Origin: Oscillospiraceae bacterium
Lineage (GTDB): Bacteria > Bacillota > Clostridia > Oscillospirales > Acutalibacteraceae
Reading direction: 5' to 3'
Assembly (NCBI GenBank): GCA_902790325.1
Contig: CADARP010000007.1
Location: 1 to 64,000, forward strand
DNA: 64,000 bases
The position numbers were made by a program, and so were the translations under genes. The notes beneath the pieces are model-generated. The model was not told the origin of the DNA, made no database searches, and saw only the letters and a list, made by a program, of their open reading frames with translations. This document shows, piece after piece, positions 8,279 through 19,451 of the stretch. The stretch's first letter is position 1; each line of letters begins with the position of its first letter.

Positions 8279-9526
8279 TTACCCGACCGTCCACAGTCCC
8301 AGGGCGGGATTGCTGACGTAGAAGATCTCTTCGCCGTCCGGAAGCGTGACAAAGCCGTCGCGCAGCACGGCGGGATCGTAGCGCTTGACCGCCTCGTCGT
8401 AGGCGATGTAGCCGAAGCCCGCGCCGCGCACTTCGGACTCGGTCAGCTCCTTCGTGCAGTACGTGATGGAGAAACGGCCGTCCGACGAGCCGTGGATCAG
8501 ATGCGCCGCCACGGACAGGTTTTCGCGCAGATCCGCGTTCTCGTCCACCAGACGCAGGATGTTCTCGCGTCCGACATATCCGTATTTGCGGATCAGCCGG
8601 TCGTTCTCGGCGTCCTCGCCGAATTTGCGCACGCCCGGCGCGAGGATCACCAGCTCGCCGCCGTCCGCGATCGCCATGCGCGTGCGGTACACGGCCTTGT
8701 TGCCGAGCCAGGTGCTTTTGAATTCGCGCGGATCGAGATAGACCACGACCTTGCGAAGCGGCTCTTTGAGATGCGTGAGGTTGAGCTGCTGGCTGAGCGC
8801 GACCGCCTGCTCGAACACGTCGCGCGTGCTGCCGATGCACAGACCGTGGATGTGCGTTTCGTCGCCCGTATTGGTCGTGACCGTCAGCACGTACAGCAGC
8901 GGCACATCCGCCAAAAAGTGCGTCTGCGCGTAGTCGAACACCTTGCGCACGGGGGAGTGATCCCTGCCCATGATGCGCTCCATGCCGTAGAACGCGCCGA
9001 GCATGTGCGAGGAATTGATCATGCTGCTGCCGCCGCAGCCGACGAAGATATTCTTGGAGTAGTTGGCCATGCCGACCACCTCGTGCGGCACGACCTGCCC
9101 GACGGACAGGATCAGATCGTAGCTCGTGTCGACGATCCGGCGGTTGACCTCGACGTCGATCGCGCTGTTGACCAGCCCGTCCGAAACTTCGCCGACGAAC
9201 GACGCGGGCACCTCGCCGAGCTTGACGACGTCCGTGCGCCAGTTGTGGACGATCATGCGCTCGAACGGCACGTCTTTGCCGAAGAACGCCGTCCATTCCG
9301 CTTCTGTCATCGGCTCGTGCGTGCCCAGCGCGGGCATGATGTCGATCTCGCACGTATCCTTGAGCATGTCGTACAGCATCGCCGTCAGGATTCCGGCGCC
9401 GGAATACAGCCGCGTGTAGTCCGGCGGCAGCAGCAGCACCTTGCGCAGCGTTCTTCCCGCAAGCGCCGTCTGCAGCGCATTGCGCAGTTCTTCCCGTGTC
9501 AGACCGGTATCGCTTTTGTAAATCAT
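8279..9526 (-). CDS. LarA-like (DUF2088) nickel-pincer racemase family protein
   Basis: 415 residues. It resembles lactate racemase LarA and its paralogues, which use a nickel-pincer nucleotide to epimerise 2-hydroxy acids. Visible family features are the N-terminal PPDYTRLYSGAG block, the GTHEPM segment matching the conserved GxHxP region, and the glycine-rich GCGGSSMINSSHMLG block. The specific substrate cannot be told from sequence, and LarB, LarC and LarE are not in the window. The ATG at 9526 has a GGAGGG ribosome site and lies just inside its promoter; in-frame extension upstream is unlikely. Confidence 0.8.
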   Translation of the reverse strand: MIYKSDTGLTREELRNALQTALAGRTLRKVLLLPPDYTRLYSGAGILTAMLYDMLKDTCEIDIMPALGTHEPMTEAEWTAFFGKDVPFERMIVHNWRTDVVKLGEVPASFVGEVSDGLVNSAIDVEVNRRIVDTSYDLILSVGQVVPHEVVGMANYSKNIFVGCGGSSMINSSHMLGAFYGMERIMGRDHSPVRKVFDYAQTHFLADVPLLYVLTVTTNTGDETHIHGLCIGSTRDVFEQAVALSQQLNLTHLKEPLRKVVVYLDPREFKSTWLGNKAVYRTRMAIADGGELVILAPGVRKFGEDAENDRLIRKYGYVGRENILRLVDENADLRENLSVAAHLIHGSSDGRFSITYCTKELTESEVRGAGFGYIAYDEAVKRYDPAVLRDGFVTLPDGEEIFYVSNPALGLWTVG

Positions 9527-9548
9527 ACTATCCCTCCGTTCTGCTGAC

Positions 9549-9577
9549 AGTATAGCACGCGCGGACGCCCGGTACAA
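9549..9577 (-). promoter_or_regulatory. Promoter of the LarA-like gene
   Basis: Minus strand: TTGTAC (9572-9577), 17 bp, TATACT (9549-9554), 22 bp upstream of the start codon. Confidence 0.75.
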
Positions 9578-9623
9578 GCACAGAGCGGAAAAATTTTCAA
9601 GAAGATTTTACAAATGGTTCATT

Positions 9624-9652
9624 GACTAAAGGACGGCGTTGTGATAGACTGT
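9624..9652 (+). promoter_or_regulatory. Promoter of the zinc-ribbon DUF4234 gene
   Basis: TTGACT (9624-9629), 17 bp, TAGACT (9647-9652), 29 bp before the start codon at 9682. It is divergent from the LarA-like promoter. Confidence 0.75.
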
Positions 9653-9681
9653 AGGCGAACAATCAAAAGGAGGTCATCATT

Positions 9682-10260
9682 ATGTTCTGTCCCAATTGCG
9701 GAGCGCAGATTTCCGAATCCGATAAGTTCTGTCCCGCCTGTGGAAATGCGGTAGCGGCGTCCCGGCCGGAGCCGCAGCCGCAGCCGGAGCAGACCTACGC
9801 GCAGCCGGAACCCCAGCCGGAGCCGCAGCCGTCCTATACGCAGCCCGACCCGTCGTACGCGCCGCCCGTCTATTCCCAGCCCCAGCCGCAGTATTATGAT
9901 TGCGGCGTGCAGGCGCGCGACATCGCGGTGGCGGTGATCCTGTCCATCGTGACGTGCGGCATCTATAACATCTTCTGGTTCATCAAGATGGTGGACGACG
10001 TCAACCGCGTCTCCAACGACCAGAACGCGCAGTCCGGCGGCATCACATGGCTGCTGACGTTCATCACGGCCGGCATCTACGGCGTCTACTGGTACTACCA
10101 GGCGGGCAAGAAGATGCGCTATGCCAAGCAGGTGCGCAATATGCCCGCGGACGACAACACCGAGGTTCTCTATCTGGTGCTCGCGCTGTTCGGCTTCGGC
10201 ATCGTCAATATGTGCCTCATCCAGTCCGACCTCAACAAGATGGCGACGCCTGCGGCATAA
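9682..10260 (+). CDS. Zinc-ribbon membrane protein with DUF4234 domain
   Basis: 192 residues. The N-terminal zinc ribbon (CPNCGAQISESDKFCPACG, residues 3-21) is followed by a Pro/Gln-rich linker of PQPEPQP-type repeats (about 30-75). A DUF4234 region follows with membrane segments around 80-100 and 118-135. Such proteins are common in Clostridia and have no firm function. An AAGGAGG site precedes the ATG. The last base is shared with the ATG of the next gene, so the two are translationally coupled. Confidence 0.8.
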   Translation: MFCPNCGAQISESDKFCPACGNAVAASRPEPQPQPEQTYAQPEPQPEPQPSYTQPDPSYAPPVYSQPQPQYYDCGVQARDIAVAVILSIVTCGIYNIFWFIKMVDDVNRVSNDQNAQSGGITWLLTFITAGIYGVYWYYQAGKKMRYAKQVRNMPADDNTEVLYLVLALFGFGIVNMCLIQSDLNKMATPAA

Positions 10261-10637
10261 TGCAAACCCGTGTCAAAAAAGTCCTGTGTACGGCGGCTGT
10301 TCTGCTGTGCGCAGGGCTTTTCTATGCGTTCTTTTCGATGCGGACGGGGCTTGCGGTCCCGTGCCTGTTCCACACGCTGACCGGTCTGAAATGCCCCGGC
10401 TGCGGCGTGTCGCGGATGTGTCTGGCGCTTCTGCACGGCGACGCCGCCGAAGCTTTCCGGCAGAACCGCGCCGTTTTGCTGCTGCTGCCGCTCGGCGTTT
10501 ACACGGCGGCGGCATGGTGCGCGGGCTATATCCGCACCGGCTCGCGGGTTCTGCACGGCGCGCCGAAAGCGGCCGCGTGGGCGACTGCGGGCGTGCTGAT
10601 CGCGTTCGGGATCGCGCGCAATTTTTTCGGCTGGTGA
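10260..10637 (+). CDS. DUF2752 family small membrane protein
   Basis: 125 residues. The hallmark CPGCGVSRM motif (about residues 43-51) and following ALLHGD segment identify DUF2752. Three hydrophobic segments are visible (about 7-24, 75-90, 105-120). It starts on the last base of the preceding stop codon (TAATG). Function unknown. Confidence 0.82.
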   Translation: MQTRVKKVLCTAAVLLCAGLFYAFFSMRTGLAVPCLFHTLTGLKCPGCGVSRMCLALLHGDAAEAFRQNRAVLLLLPLGVYTAAAWCAGYIRTGSRVLHGAPKAAAWATAGVLIAFGIARNFFGW

Positions 10638-10687
10638 CGGATTTGTTCCGTTTTGGAAACCGGATGCGGTTCAAACGATTCTTGTGA

Positions 10688-10729
10688 GCAGAATAGCCAA
10701 AATGCAGTGATATTTTTTGGTTATTCTGC
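10688..10729 (+). terminator. Long hairpin before the ATP synthase promoter
   Basis: Arms of 15 bp (10688-10702 and 10715-10729) pair with one G-T mismatch around a 12-nt loop. No T run follows on the plus strand. It may end the upstream transcript or bind a regulator. It abuts the -35 element of the atp promoter. Confidence 0.5.
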
Positions 10730-10732
10730 ATC

Positions 10733-10760
10733 TTGTGTTTTAGAAGATTATAGATATAAT
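10733..10760 (+). promoter_or_regulatory. Promoter of the ATP synthase operon
   Basis: TTGTGT (10733-10738), 16 bp, perfect TATAAT (10755-10760). It lies 39 bp upstream of the first small membrane-protein gene. Confidence 0.75.
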
Positions 10761-10799
10761 AAAATCATAATTTATCCCGTAAAAAAGGGGATGTTACCG

Positions 10800-11069
10800 A
10801 TGAATCCGATCCTGTGGCTGCTGCCCGGGGTGCTTGTGGGCGCGGCCGAATCCGTCCTGACCGGGGCGATCGCAAAGCGCGTGCTGCGGGGACAAATGCC
10901 GGTTTTGCTGCTTGTCGGCAAGGTCGCGTCCTGGGCGGCGATCCTGCTGTCGGTCTTCTTTCTGCTTTCGCGCAGCGGCGCGATGTGGTTCGGGATCGGC
11001 GCAGGCGGCGGCGTGCTGGCCGCCGGTCTGAGTATTTCCGTTTATACACTCGCAAAGGAAAAGAGGTGA
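10800..11069 (+). CDS. Small membrane protein, AtpI-like position in the atp operon
   Basis: 89 residues with three hydrophobic segments (about 2-22, 30-52, 60-83). It precedes atpB by 7 bp, the place where atpI or a similar assembly factor usually sits. Sequence similarity to AtpI is not evident by eye, so the role is inferred from position. The ATG at 10800 has GGGG upstream; an ATG nine bases earlier is an alternative. Confidence 0.65.
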   Translation: MNPILWLLPGVLVGAAESVLTGAIAKRVLRGQMPVLLLVGKVASWAAILLSVFFLLSRSGAMWFGIGAGGGVLAAGLSISVYTLAKEKR

Positions 11070-11076
11070 AGCCGGT

Positions 11077-11967
11077 TTGAACATTGTGACCGGGATCAAA
11101 CTCGCGGCGTCCGCGGTCGTGTTCGTCGTTTTTCTTGTGCTCTGGTGCAAGAAGCGGCACGACACGCTCTCGGAGCCGGATCCCAAGAAAGCCAAAAAGA
11201 AGCGGCGGCTGCCCTTCTTCGGCATGGTGATCAGCGCGTGGTTCTTTGTCGCGTGTGTGGTCAATCTCGTCACCGGAGGGCCCAAGGGGATCTCGCTCGA
11301 ATTGGAGATGTTCTCGCCGCGCGTGCAGATCGGTCCGCTGTCCGTGGCGCGCACGACGCTGACGGCCTATGTGCTGATGCTGGTGATCGCGGTGCTGTGC
11401 GTGCTGTTCCGCGTGTTCGCGTACCCGAGGTTCCGGGACGAGCCGAAGGGACTGCAGAACGCGCTCGAGGCGGCGGTCGAGTTTATCGACAAGTTCACGC
11501 GCGATACGGCGGGCGATCTTTCGCCGGCGCTGCCCGCGTACATGTTCAGCGTGGCGGTGATGCTGATCGGCTGTGCGGCGTCGGAGCTTCTGGGACAGCG
11601 TCCGCCGACGTCGGATCTTCTGTTCACGTTCTCGCTCGCGCTGTGCACGTTCTTCCTTTTGAACTACTACGGCGTGCGGAAAAAGGGTCTGTTCGGCCGT
11701 GTGAAGTCGCTCGCGTCGCCCTCGCCGATGATCATGCCCATGCGCATGCTCAGCGATGTGGCCGCGCCCGTTTCGCTGGCGTGCCGTCTGTTCGGCAACA
11801 TGCTCGGCGGCATGATCGTGATGGATCTTCTCAAAAACTCGCTCGGCGGCTATGCCGTGGGCGTGACGACGCTGGCGGGACTGTACTTCAACCTGTTCCA
11901 CCCGCTCATCCAGACGTACATCTTTATCATCCTGTCTCTCACGTTCATCCGTGAGGCAACCGAATAA
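11077..11967 (+). CDS. atpB: F0F1 ATP synthase subunit a
   Basis: 296 residues, with several membrane helices. It forms the proton or sodium half-channels against the c-ring. The essential arginine lies in the helix containing SLACRLFGNMLGG, and the last helix contains the FNLFHPLIQTYIF motif. The start is TTG with GAGGTGAAG upstream. Residues 40-55 form an unusually basic cytoplasmic loop (KKAKKKRR). It is followed by a damaged atpE rather than an intact c-subunit gene. Confidence 0.93.
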   Translation: MNIVTGIKLAASAVVFVVFLVLWCKKRHDTLSEPDPKKAKKKRRLPFFGMVISAWFFVACVVNLVTGGPKGISLELEMFSPRVQIGPLSVARTTLTAYVLMLVIAVLCVLFRVFAYPRFRDEPKGLQNALEAAVEFIDKFTRDTAGDLSPALPAYMFSVAVMLIGCAASELLGQRPPTSDLLFTFSLALCTFFLLNYYGVRKKGLFGRVKSLASPSPMIMPMRMLSDVAAPVSLACRLFGNMLGGMIVMDLLKNSLGGYAVGVTTLAGLYFNLFHPLIQTYIFIILSLTFIREATE

Positions 11968-12069
11968 CGGCGACACCGCACAAATCGCGGCGCACGCCTT
12001 GCTTGAAGCTTATTCCGTCATGCTGCACAAAAATCTCTTGACTTGCGTCAGCAAGCCTGCGATCTTTTG
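11968..12069. other. Non-coding segment replacing the first helix of atpE
   Basis: About 100 bp between atpB and the surviving part of atpE. None of the three forward frames encodes a glycine-rich hydrophobic helix, and the atpE frame has a TGA at 12004-12006. There is no ribosome site before the in-frame ATG at 12070. A short inverted repeat CTTGC-gtca-GCAAG lies in 12042-12055. It looks like inserted or foreign sequence, or an assembly join. Confidence 0.6.
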
Positions 12070-12222
12070 ATGGGCTTTGCCACCAGCAAGGCCGTGGACG
12101 CGACCGCGCGTCAGCCGGAGGCCTCCGGCAAGATCAATTCCATCCTGCTTCTGGGTCTGGCGCTGGCCGAGTCCACCGCCATTTACTCGTTCGTCATCGC
12201 GCTGATCCTCGCGGTCAAATAA
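12070..12222 (+). pseudogene. atpE: F0F1 ATP synthase subunit c, N-terminal helix missing
   Basis: The readable part is 50 codons from an ATG without a ribosome site. It encodes the polar loop and second helix of subunit c: the loop [12 protein letters not shown] is followed by a helix with the ion-binding glutamate in ALAESTAIY. The first helix, about 25 residues with the glycine-rich motif needed for c-ring packing, is absent. A normal c subunit is 70-90 residues. Either the gene is broken, the ring subunit comes from elsewhere, or the assembly is wrong here. Confidence 0.8.
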
Positions 12223-12245
12223 TGCGCAGGGAAGGGTAGTAAACC

Positions 12246-12761
12246 ATGGAAAGTTTAGGTCTGGACATCACGAAGGTCCCGATCGACCTCGTGCTGAACC
12301 TTCTGAACATCGTCCTGCTGTTCCTGATCGTGCGTACGCTCGCCTACAAGCCCATCCGCAAGTTCATGGATGCGCGGACGGAGCGCGTGAACGCCGAGGC
12401 CAGAGCCGCGGGGGAGAAAGCTGCCGAAGCGGAAAAGCTGAAGGCGGAGTATGCCGCGCTGCTGGAGAACGGCGAAGCCGTGAAGCAGGCGCAGGCCGAC
12501 GAAGCGCGCAAGGCTGCCGACGCCGAAAAAGACCGTATCCTTGCCGAGGCGAACGCCAAGGCGGCGCAGATCGTGCGCGAAGCGCGCGAACAGGCGCAGA
12601 AGGAACACGACGAAGCGCTCGGCGCCATGCGGCAGGACGTGGTGGATCTGGCGTTTGACATCAGCGAAAAGCTGCTCGAGCACAGCATCACGGACGACGA
12701 TACGAAGAAACTGGCGGACCGCCTGTTCGACAGCCGCGTCGGCGGAGAGGAATCGGCATGA
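12246..12761 (+). CDS. atpF: F0F1 ATP synthase subunit b
   Basis: 171 residues. One N-terminal membrane helix (about 12-30) precedes a long charged coiled coil rich in Ala, Glu, Lys and Arg. This is the peripheral stalk linking F0 to F1. Its ATG overlaps nothing upstream, and the 3' end overlaps the delta gene by 4 bp (ATGA), so the two stalk subunits are translationally coupled. Confidence 0.93.
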   Translation: MESLGLDITKVPIDLVLNLLNIVLLFLIVRTLAYKPIRKFMDARTERVNAEARAAGEKAAEAEKLKAEYAALLENGEAVKQAQADEARKAADAEKDRILAEANAKAAQIVREAREQAQKEHDEALGAMRQDVVDLAFDISEKLLEHSITDDDTKKLADRLFDSRVGGEESA

Positions 12762-12976
12762 AAACGGCAAAGATCGTATGCGCGCCCAATGTTTCGGACG
12801 ACGCTTACGCGTATATCTGCGCGCGGTTTGCCCGGCGTTTCGGCGCCGAGGCATTCGAGCGCGAAACGGATGCGCAGCTTCTGGGCGGATTTGTCGTGCT
12901 GTTTGACGGCAAGGTCTACGACATGAGCCTGCGCACACAGTTGTCCGCGCTGCGTGCGGATTGCGAAAAGGAGTGA
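12758..12976 (+). CDS. atpH: Reduced F0F1 ATP synthase subunit delta
   Basis: 72 residues against about 180 for the normal family. What remains matches the C-terminal domain of delta, ending in GGFVVLFDGKVYDMSLRTQL, the part that meets subunit b. The N-terminal helical domain that caps the alpha subunits is not present. The tight overlap with atpF leaves no room for it upstream. A start at 12758 is fixed by ATGA coupling. This looks like a compact delta rather than a sequencing break, but the family call relies mainly on the C-terminal motif and gene order. Confidence 0.8.
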   Translation: MKTAKIVCAPNVSDDAYAYICARFARRFGAEAFERETDAQLLGGFVVLFDGKVYDMSLRTQLSALRADCEKE

Positions 12977-12980
12977 GCGC

Positions 12981-14456
12981 ATGGCAACGGAAATGAGCGC
13001 GTTCCTGCGCAAAAAAATCGAATCCTTTTCCGTCAAACCCGTCGTCTACGACTACGGGACGGTCAGCCGCGTCGGCGACGGTGTGGCGCGTGTCGTCGGT
13101 CTGCCCGGCCGGCGCTACGGCGAGCTGCTGCAGTTTGAGGGCGGCGCGTTCGGGATGGCGATCGACCTCGAGGAGGACGGCGCGGGCGCGGTGCTGCTGA
13201 ACACGGGGAACGCCGTGTCGGTCGGCAGCCGCGTGCACGGCACGGGACACGTCTGCGACGTGCCGGTGGGCGAGAGTCTGATCGGCCGCGTTGTGGACCC
13301 CATCGGACGCGCGCTGGACGGCGCGGACATCGAATCCGATACGTACTATCCCGTGGAGCGTCCGGCGCCGGATCTCGTTTCGAGACGCGCCGTGGACACC
13401 CCGCTTATGACGGGCATGATCTCGATCGACAGTCTTGTCCCGATCGGCAGAGGCCAGCGCGAGCTGATCATCGGCGACCGGCAGACGGGCAAGACGACGG
13501 TTGCGCTGGACGCGATCCTGAACCAAAAAGGCAAGGACGTCATCTGCATCTACTGCGCCGTCGGACAAAAGGCGTCGACTGTATCCGCCGTGTTGGACAC
13601 GCTGCGCGCTAACGGCGCGATGGCGTACAGCATCGTTGTCGCGGCAACGGCCTCCGATTCGCCGGCGATGCAGTATCTCTCGCCTTACGCGGCATGCGCG
13701 ATCGGCGAGTATTTCATGGAGCGCGGCCGGGACGTGCTGGTGGTCTACGACGACCTGTCCAAGCACGCCGTGGCATACAGAGCCATGTCCCTGCTGCTGC
13801 GCCGTTCCCCGGGACGCGAGGCGTATCCGGGCGACATCTTTTATCTGCACAGCCGTCTTCTGGAGCGTGCCGCCTGTCTGTCGCGCGAACGCGGCGGCGG
13901 GACGCTGACGGCGCTGCCGATCATCGAGACCAAGGGCGGCAACATCTCCGCCTACATCCCGACCAATGTCATTTCCATCACCGACGGCCAGATCTATCTG
14001 GAGTCGGAGCTGTTTCACAACGGCGTGCGTCCCGCGGTGAACACCGGTCTGTCGGTGTCGCGTGTCGGGCGCGCCGCGCAGCCGCAGGCGATGCGCAAGG
14101 TTTCGTCTTCGCTGCGCATCGAACTGGCGCAGTACCGCGAGATGGCGGTATTCTCCCGCTTCGGTTCCGACCTCGACGCCTCGACGCGGAAGATGCTCGA
14201 AAGCGGCGAGCGGCTGACGATCCTGCTCACGCAGGGAAAGAACGAGCTGTACAGTCTTGCCGAGCAGACGGCGCTGCTGTTCCTGTTCAAAAACGGCGGC
14301 TTCGACGGCGTCTCGCCGAAGCAGATGCGCCTCGCGGCAGCCGAAATGCTCATGAAGCTGCACGTGATGTGCCCCGACACGCTCGAGGAGATCGACCGCA
14401 CGGGCGACCTGTCGGACGAGGCCAAGCGCGCGCTGCTCGAGTGCATCGGCGCGTAA
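12981..14456 (+). CDS. atpA: F0F1 ATP synthase subunit alpha
   Basis: 491 residues. This is the regulatory nucleotide-binding subunit of F1. The Walker A motif is GDRQTGKTT (about residue 168), and the DVLVVYDDLSKHA block carries Walker B. The SVSRVGRAAQ segment carries the arginine finger region. The ATG before MATEMSAF is chosen because AAGGAG lies 8 nt upstream; an earlier in-frame start overlaps atpH and lacks a site. Confidence 0.96.
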   Translation: MATEMSAFLRKKIESFSVKPVVYDYGTVSRVGDGVARVVGLPGRRYGELLQFEGGAFGMAIDLEEDGAGAVLLNTGNAVSVGSRVHGTGHVCDVPVGESLIGRVVDPIGRALDGADIESDTYYPVERPAPDLVSRRAVDTPLMTGMISIDSLVPIGRGQRELIIGDRQTGKTTVALDAILNQKGKDVICIYCAVGQKASTVSAVLDTLRANGAMAYSIVVAATASDSPAMQYLSPYAACAIGEYFMERGRDVLVVYDDLSKHAVAYRAMSLLLRRSPGREAYPGDIFYLHSRLLERAACLSRERGGGTLTALPIIETKGGNISAYIPTNVISITDGQIYLESELFHNGVRPAVNTGLSVSRVGRAAQPQAMRKVSSSLRIELAQYREMAVFSRFGSDLDASTRKMLESGERLTILLTQGKNELYSLAEQTALLFLFKNGGFDGVSPKQMRLAAAEMLMKLHVMCPDTLEEIDRTGDLSDEAKRALLECIGA

Positions 14457-14467
14457 CGGGGGCGGCT

Positions 14468-17170
<2,703 letters not shown>

Positions 17171-17257
17171 CCTTTCTTTGCGCGCGGGCGGTTCTGAATC
17201 CGGCTTTGTATGAAGTATCTATTACATTTACATTAAAGATAGTTAAGGAGGCACGAA

Positions 17258-18322
17258 ATGGCGGAATTGATGGACTACAAGTGCCCGGCATGTTCGGGTG
17301 CGCTGCAGTTTGATCCGGCGACGCAGAAGATGCTCTGCCCGTTCTGCGGCAGTACGTTTGAAATGGCCGAACTGCAGGCCATGGACGCGCAGGCACAGCA
17401 GGCCGCCGAGTGGCAGTCGGCGGACGCCGGCGAATGGAATGACGAGGACGTTGCGGTTTACCGCTGCGAATCCTGCGGCGGCGAGATCGTCGGCGACGAT
17501 ACGACCGCGGCGACGGCATGCCCGTTCTGCGGCAATCCCGTCGTGATGGCGGGACGCGTCAGCGGCGAATTCAAGCCCGAGTACGTCCTGCCGTTCAAGC
17601 TCGAAAAGAAAGCGGCGACGGAGAAACTGAAACAGTACCTGGCGAAGAAGAAATTCGCGCCGGCTGCATTCATCAAGAACAACCGCATCCAGGAGATCCG
17701 CGGACTGTATGTGCCGGTCTGGCTGTACGATTCCGACATCCACGCCGCGGCGCGCTTTGAAGCGACGCGCAAGCGCACGTGGACGCAGGGCGACACGGAA
17801 TACACCGAGACCAGTTACTACGACGTCTACCGCGAGGGCGACATGTCGTTTGCCAATATCCCCGTGGACGGCTCGACCAAGATGCCCGAGGATCTGCTCG
17901 AATCGGTCGAACCGTTCGATTTCGCACAGGCCGTGCCGTTCCAGACGGCGTACCTGGCGGGGTATCTGGCGGACAAATACGACGTATCCATGGAGCAGGG
18001 CGCCGCGCGCGTGAACGAACGTATGCAGCAAAGCGCCGAGGACGCCCTGCGCAAAACGGTCAAAAGCTTCGATTCCGTCGACAGCCGCTCGACGCAGATC
18101 CGCCTTGTGCGCGGCGTGGCGAAGTACGTGCTGTATCCCGTCTGGCTGCTGAACACGGTCTACAACGGCGAGACGTACACCTTTGCCATGAACGGCCAGA
18201 GCGGCAAATTCGTCGGCAACGTCCCGGTGGACGGCGGCAAGCTCGGCGGACTGTTTGCGGGCGTAGCGGTCGGCGCGGCAGCCGTGCTGTTTGCGCTCGG
18301 CAAGCTGTTCGGTATGATTTAA
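17258..18322 (+). CDS. Zinc-ribbon protein of unknown function with C-terminal membrane helix
   Basis: 354 residues. Two zinc-binding cysteine pairs are visible at each of two sites: CPACSG with CPFCGS (about 9-35), and CESCGG with CPFCGN (about 69-92). A conserved middle domain and a hydrophobic C-terminal segment (about 325-350) follow. Proteins with this layout are common in Clostridia and are often annotated as TFIIB-like zinc ribbon proteins, but transcription function is not shown. A strong AAGGAGG site lies before the ATG. It leads a run of four closely spaced genes. Confidence 0.8.
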   Translation: MAELMDYKCPACSGALQFDPATQKMLCPFCGSTFEMAELQAMDAQAQQAAEWQSADAGEWNDEDVAVYRCESCGGEIVGDDTTAATACPFCGNPVVMAGRVSGEFKPEYVLPFKLEKKAATEKLKQYLAKKKFAPAAFIKNNRIQEIRGLYVPVWLYDSDIHAAARFEATRKRTWTQGDTEYTETSYYDVYREGDMSFANIPVDGSTKMPEDLLESVEPFDFAQAVPFQTAYLAGYLADKYDVSMEQGAARVNERMQQSAEDALRKTVKSFDSVDSRSTQIRLVRGVAKYVLYPVWLLNTVYNGETYTFAMNGQSGKFVGNVPVDGGKLGGLFAGVAVGAAAVLFALGKLFGMI

Positions 18323-18334
18323 GGAGGCGCGGAC

Positions 18335-18895
18335 ATGAAGAAAAAAGTATTATCCTGCCTTGCGGCGCTTTCGCTCGTTCTGGCGCTTGCCTTTTCCGCG
18401 AGCGCGGACGTGATCCCTCCGCGGGGAGACATCTTTGAATACGGCGAACCCGAATCGTCCGGTTTCGTCACGCCCGGGTCGGAGATCGACGGGGGCGAGA
18501 TCGAGCGCGTCGACATGGGAGACGAGGTGCGCAGCATTCTGGCCGCGGAAAACGGCGCGGCCGCGGACGATGCGGAAGACGAAACGGTCATTCTGTACGG
18601 TTCCGCAGAGGTTCCCGAGGAACATACGCTGCCGGACGTCGACGTCGAACAGGTCGAACCGGCGCAGAAATCGATCGTCAAACCGATCGTGATCTGTCTT
18701 GCGATCGGCCTTGTGATCGCGCTGATCGTCGTGCTGGCGGTCAAGTCCGGCTACAAGCCCGTGCACCGCAGACGCGACGCGGCGGAGTATCTCGTGGACG
18801 GCAGTCTCAACGTCACCGCCTCCCAGGAGACGTTCATCCGCAGCGAGCGCAGCGAACGCAGGATCGAGAAACAGGATTCGTCCGGATCGAAATAA
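18335..18895 (+). CDS. Secreted single-pass membrane protein, unknown function
   Basis: 186 residues. It has a signal peptide (about 1-24), an acidic extracellular stretch of about 85 residues, one membrane helix (about 112-132, VIALIVVLAV) and a basic cytoplasmic tail. It begins 12 bp after the zinc-ribbon gene with an AAGGAGG site, so the two are likely made together. I do not recognise a family. Confidence 0.7.
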   Translation: MKKKVLSCLAALSLVLALAFSASADVIPPRGDIFEYGEPESSGFVTPGSEIDGGEIERVDMGDEVRSILAAENGAAADDAEDETVILYGSAEVPEEHTLPDVDVEQVEPAQKSIVKPIVICLAIGLVIALIVVLAVKSGYKPVHRRRDAAEYLVDGSLNVTASQETFIRSERSERRIEKQDSSGSK

Positions 18896-18899
18896 GCGT

Positions 18900-19451
18900 A
18901 TGCTGAGAGAACGAAACTATCAAAAAAACAGAAAACTGGACGCGCTTTTGCCGAAGGGATTGCTGAACGGGCAGGGGATGGGATCGCTTGCCCGTTTTCG
19001 CTATGGTCTGTTCAGTTTCGGCTGGTGCGGGTGCGAGATCATTGCGGCGTACAATCTGCTGCAAATGGCCGGAAAGCCCGAAAAGCTCAGCCGCATCTCG
19101 CGCGAGATCTACCGGTACGGGCATGTGCTGCTCGGCTTTTTCGGCACGAATGTCTACGTTCTGTCGCATTTTCTCAAAAAGCACGGCGTCCGTGCGCGGA
19201 CGGTCTACCGCAAGCGCGCGTTCTTCCGCGACCCCGGCGCATACGGCGTCGTGTCGTTCTGGACGAAGCCGAAGCGCGTGCTGACGAGTTCCGTCCATAC
19301 CGTGGCGTACCGCGTGCACAAAGGCGGCGCCGTCACGGTCTACAACCGCTACAACAACCGCGGCTGTGCGTATCAATACGCATCCATTGACGAGGCGTTC
19401 GGCAAGTACCCGTTTATTGTGGCGAACGTCTGCACGGGGAAAAAGGTATGA
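18900..19451 (+). CDS. Papain-fold cysteine-peptidase-like protein
   Basis: 183 residues. A GWCGCEIIAAYNLL segment places a cysteine at the start of a helix. A histidine follows in SSVHTVAYRV and an asparagine in VYNRYNN, the Cys-His-Asn order and spacing of C39/papain-like folds. No signal peptide is seen. Catalysis is inferred from this pattern only. It begins 4 bp after the previous gene, and its stop overlaps the ATG of the transporter (ATGA). Confidence 0.55.
   Translation: MLRERNYQKNRKLDALLPKGLLNGQGMGSLARFRYGLFSFGWCGCEIIAAYNLLQMAGKPEKLSRISREIYRYGHVLLGFFGTNVYVLSHFLKKHGVRARTVYRKRAFFRDPGAYGVVSFWTKPKRVLTSSVHTVAYRVHKGGAVTVYNRYNNRGCAYQYASIDEAFGKYPFIVANVCTGKKV

Noticed and set aside
11968-12069. 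First helix of atpE hidden in another frame
   Set aside because: All three forward frames were read: each is interrupted or polar, without the glycine-rich hydrophobic pattern.
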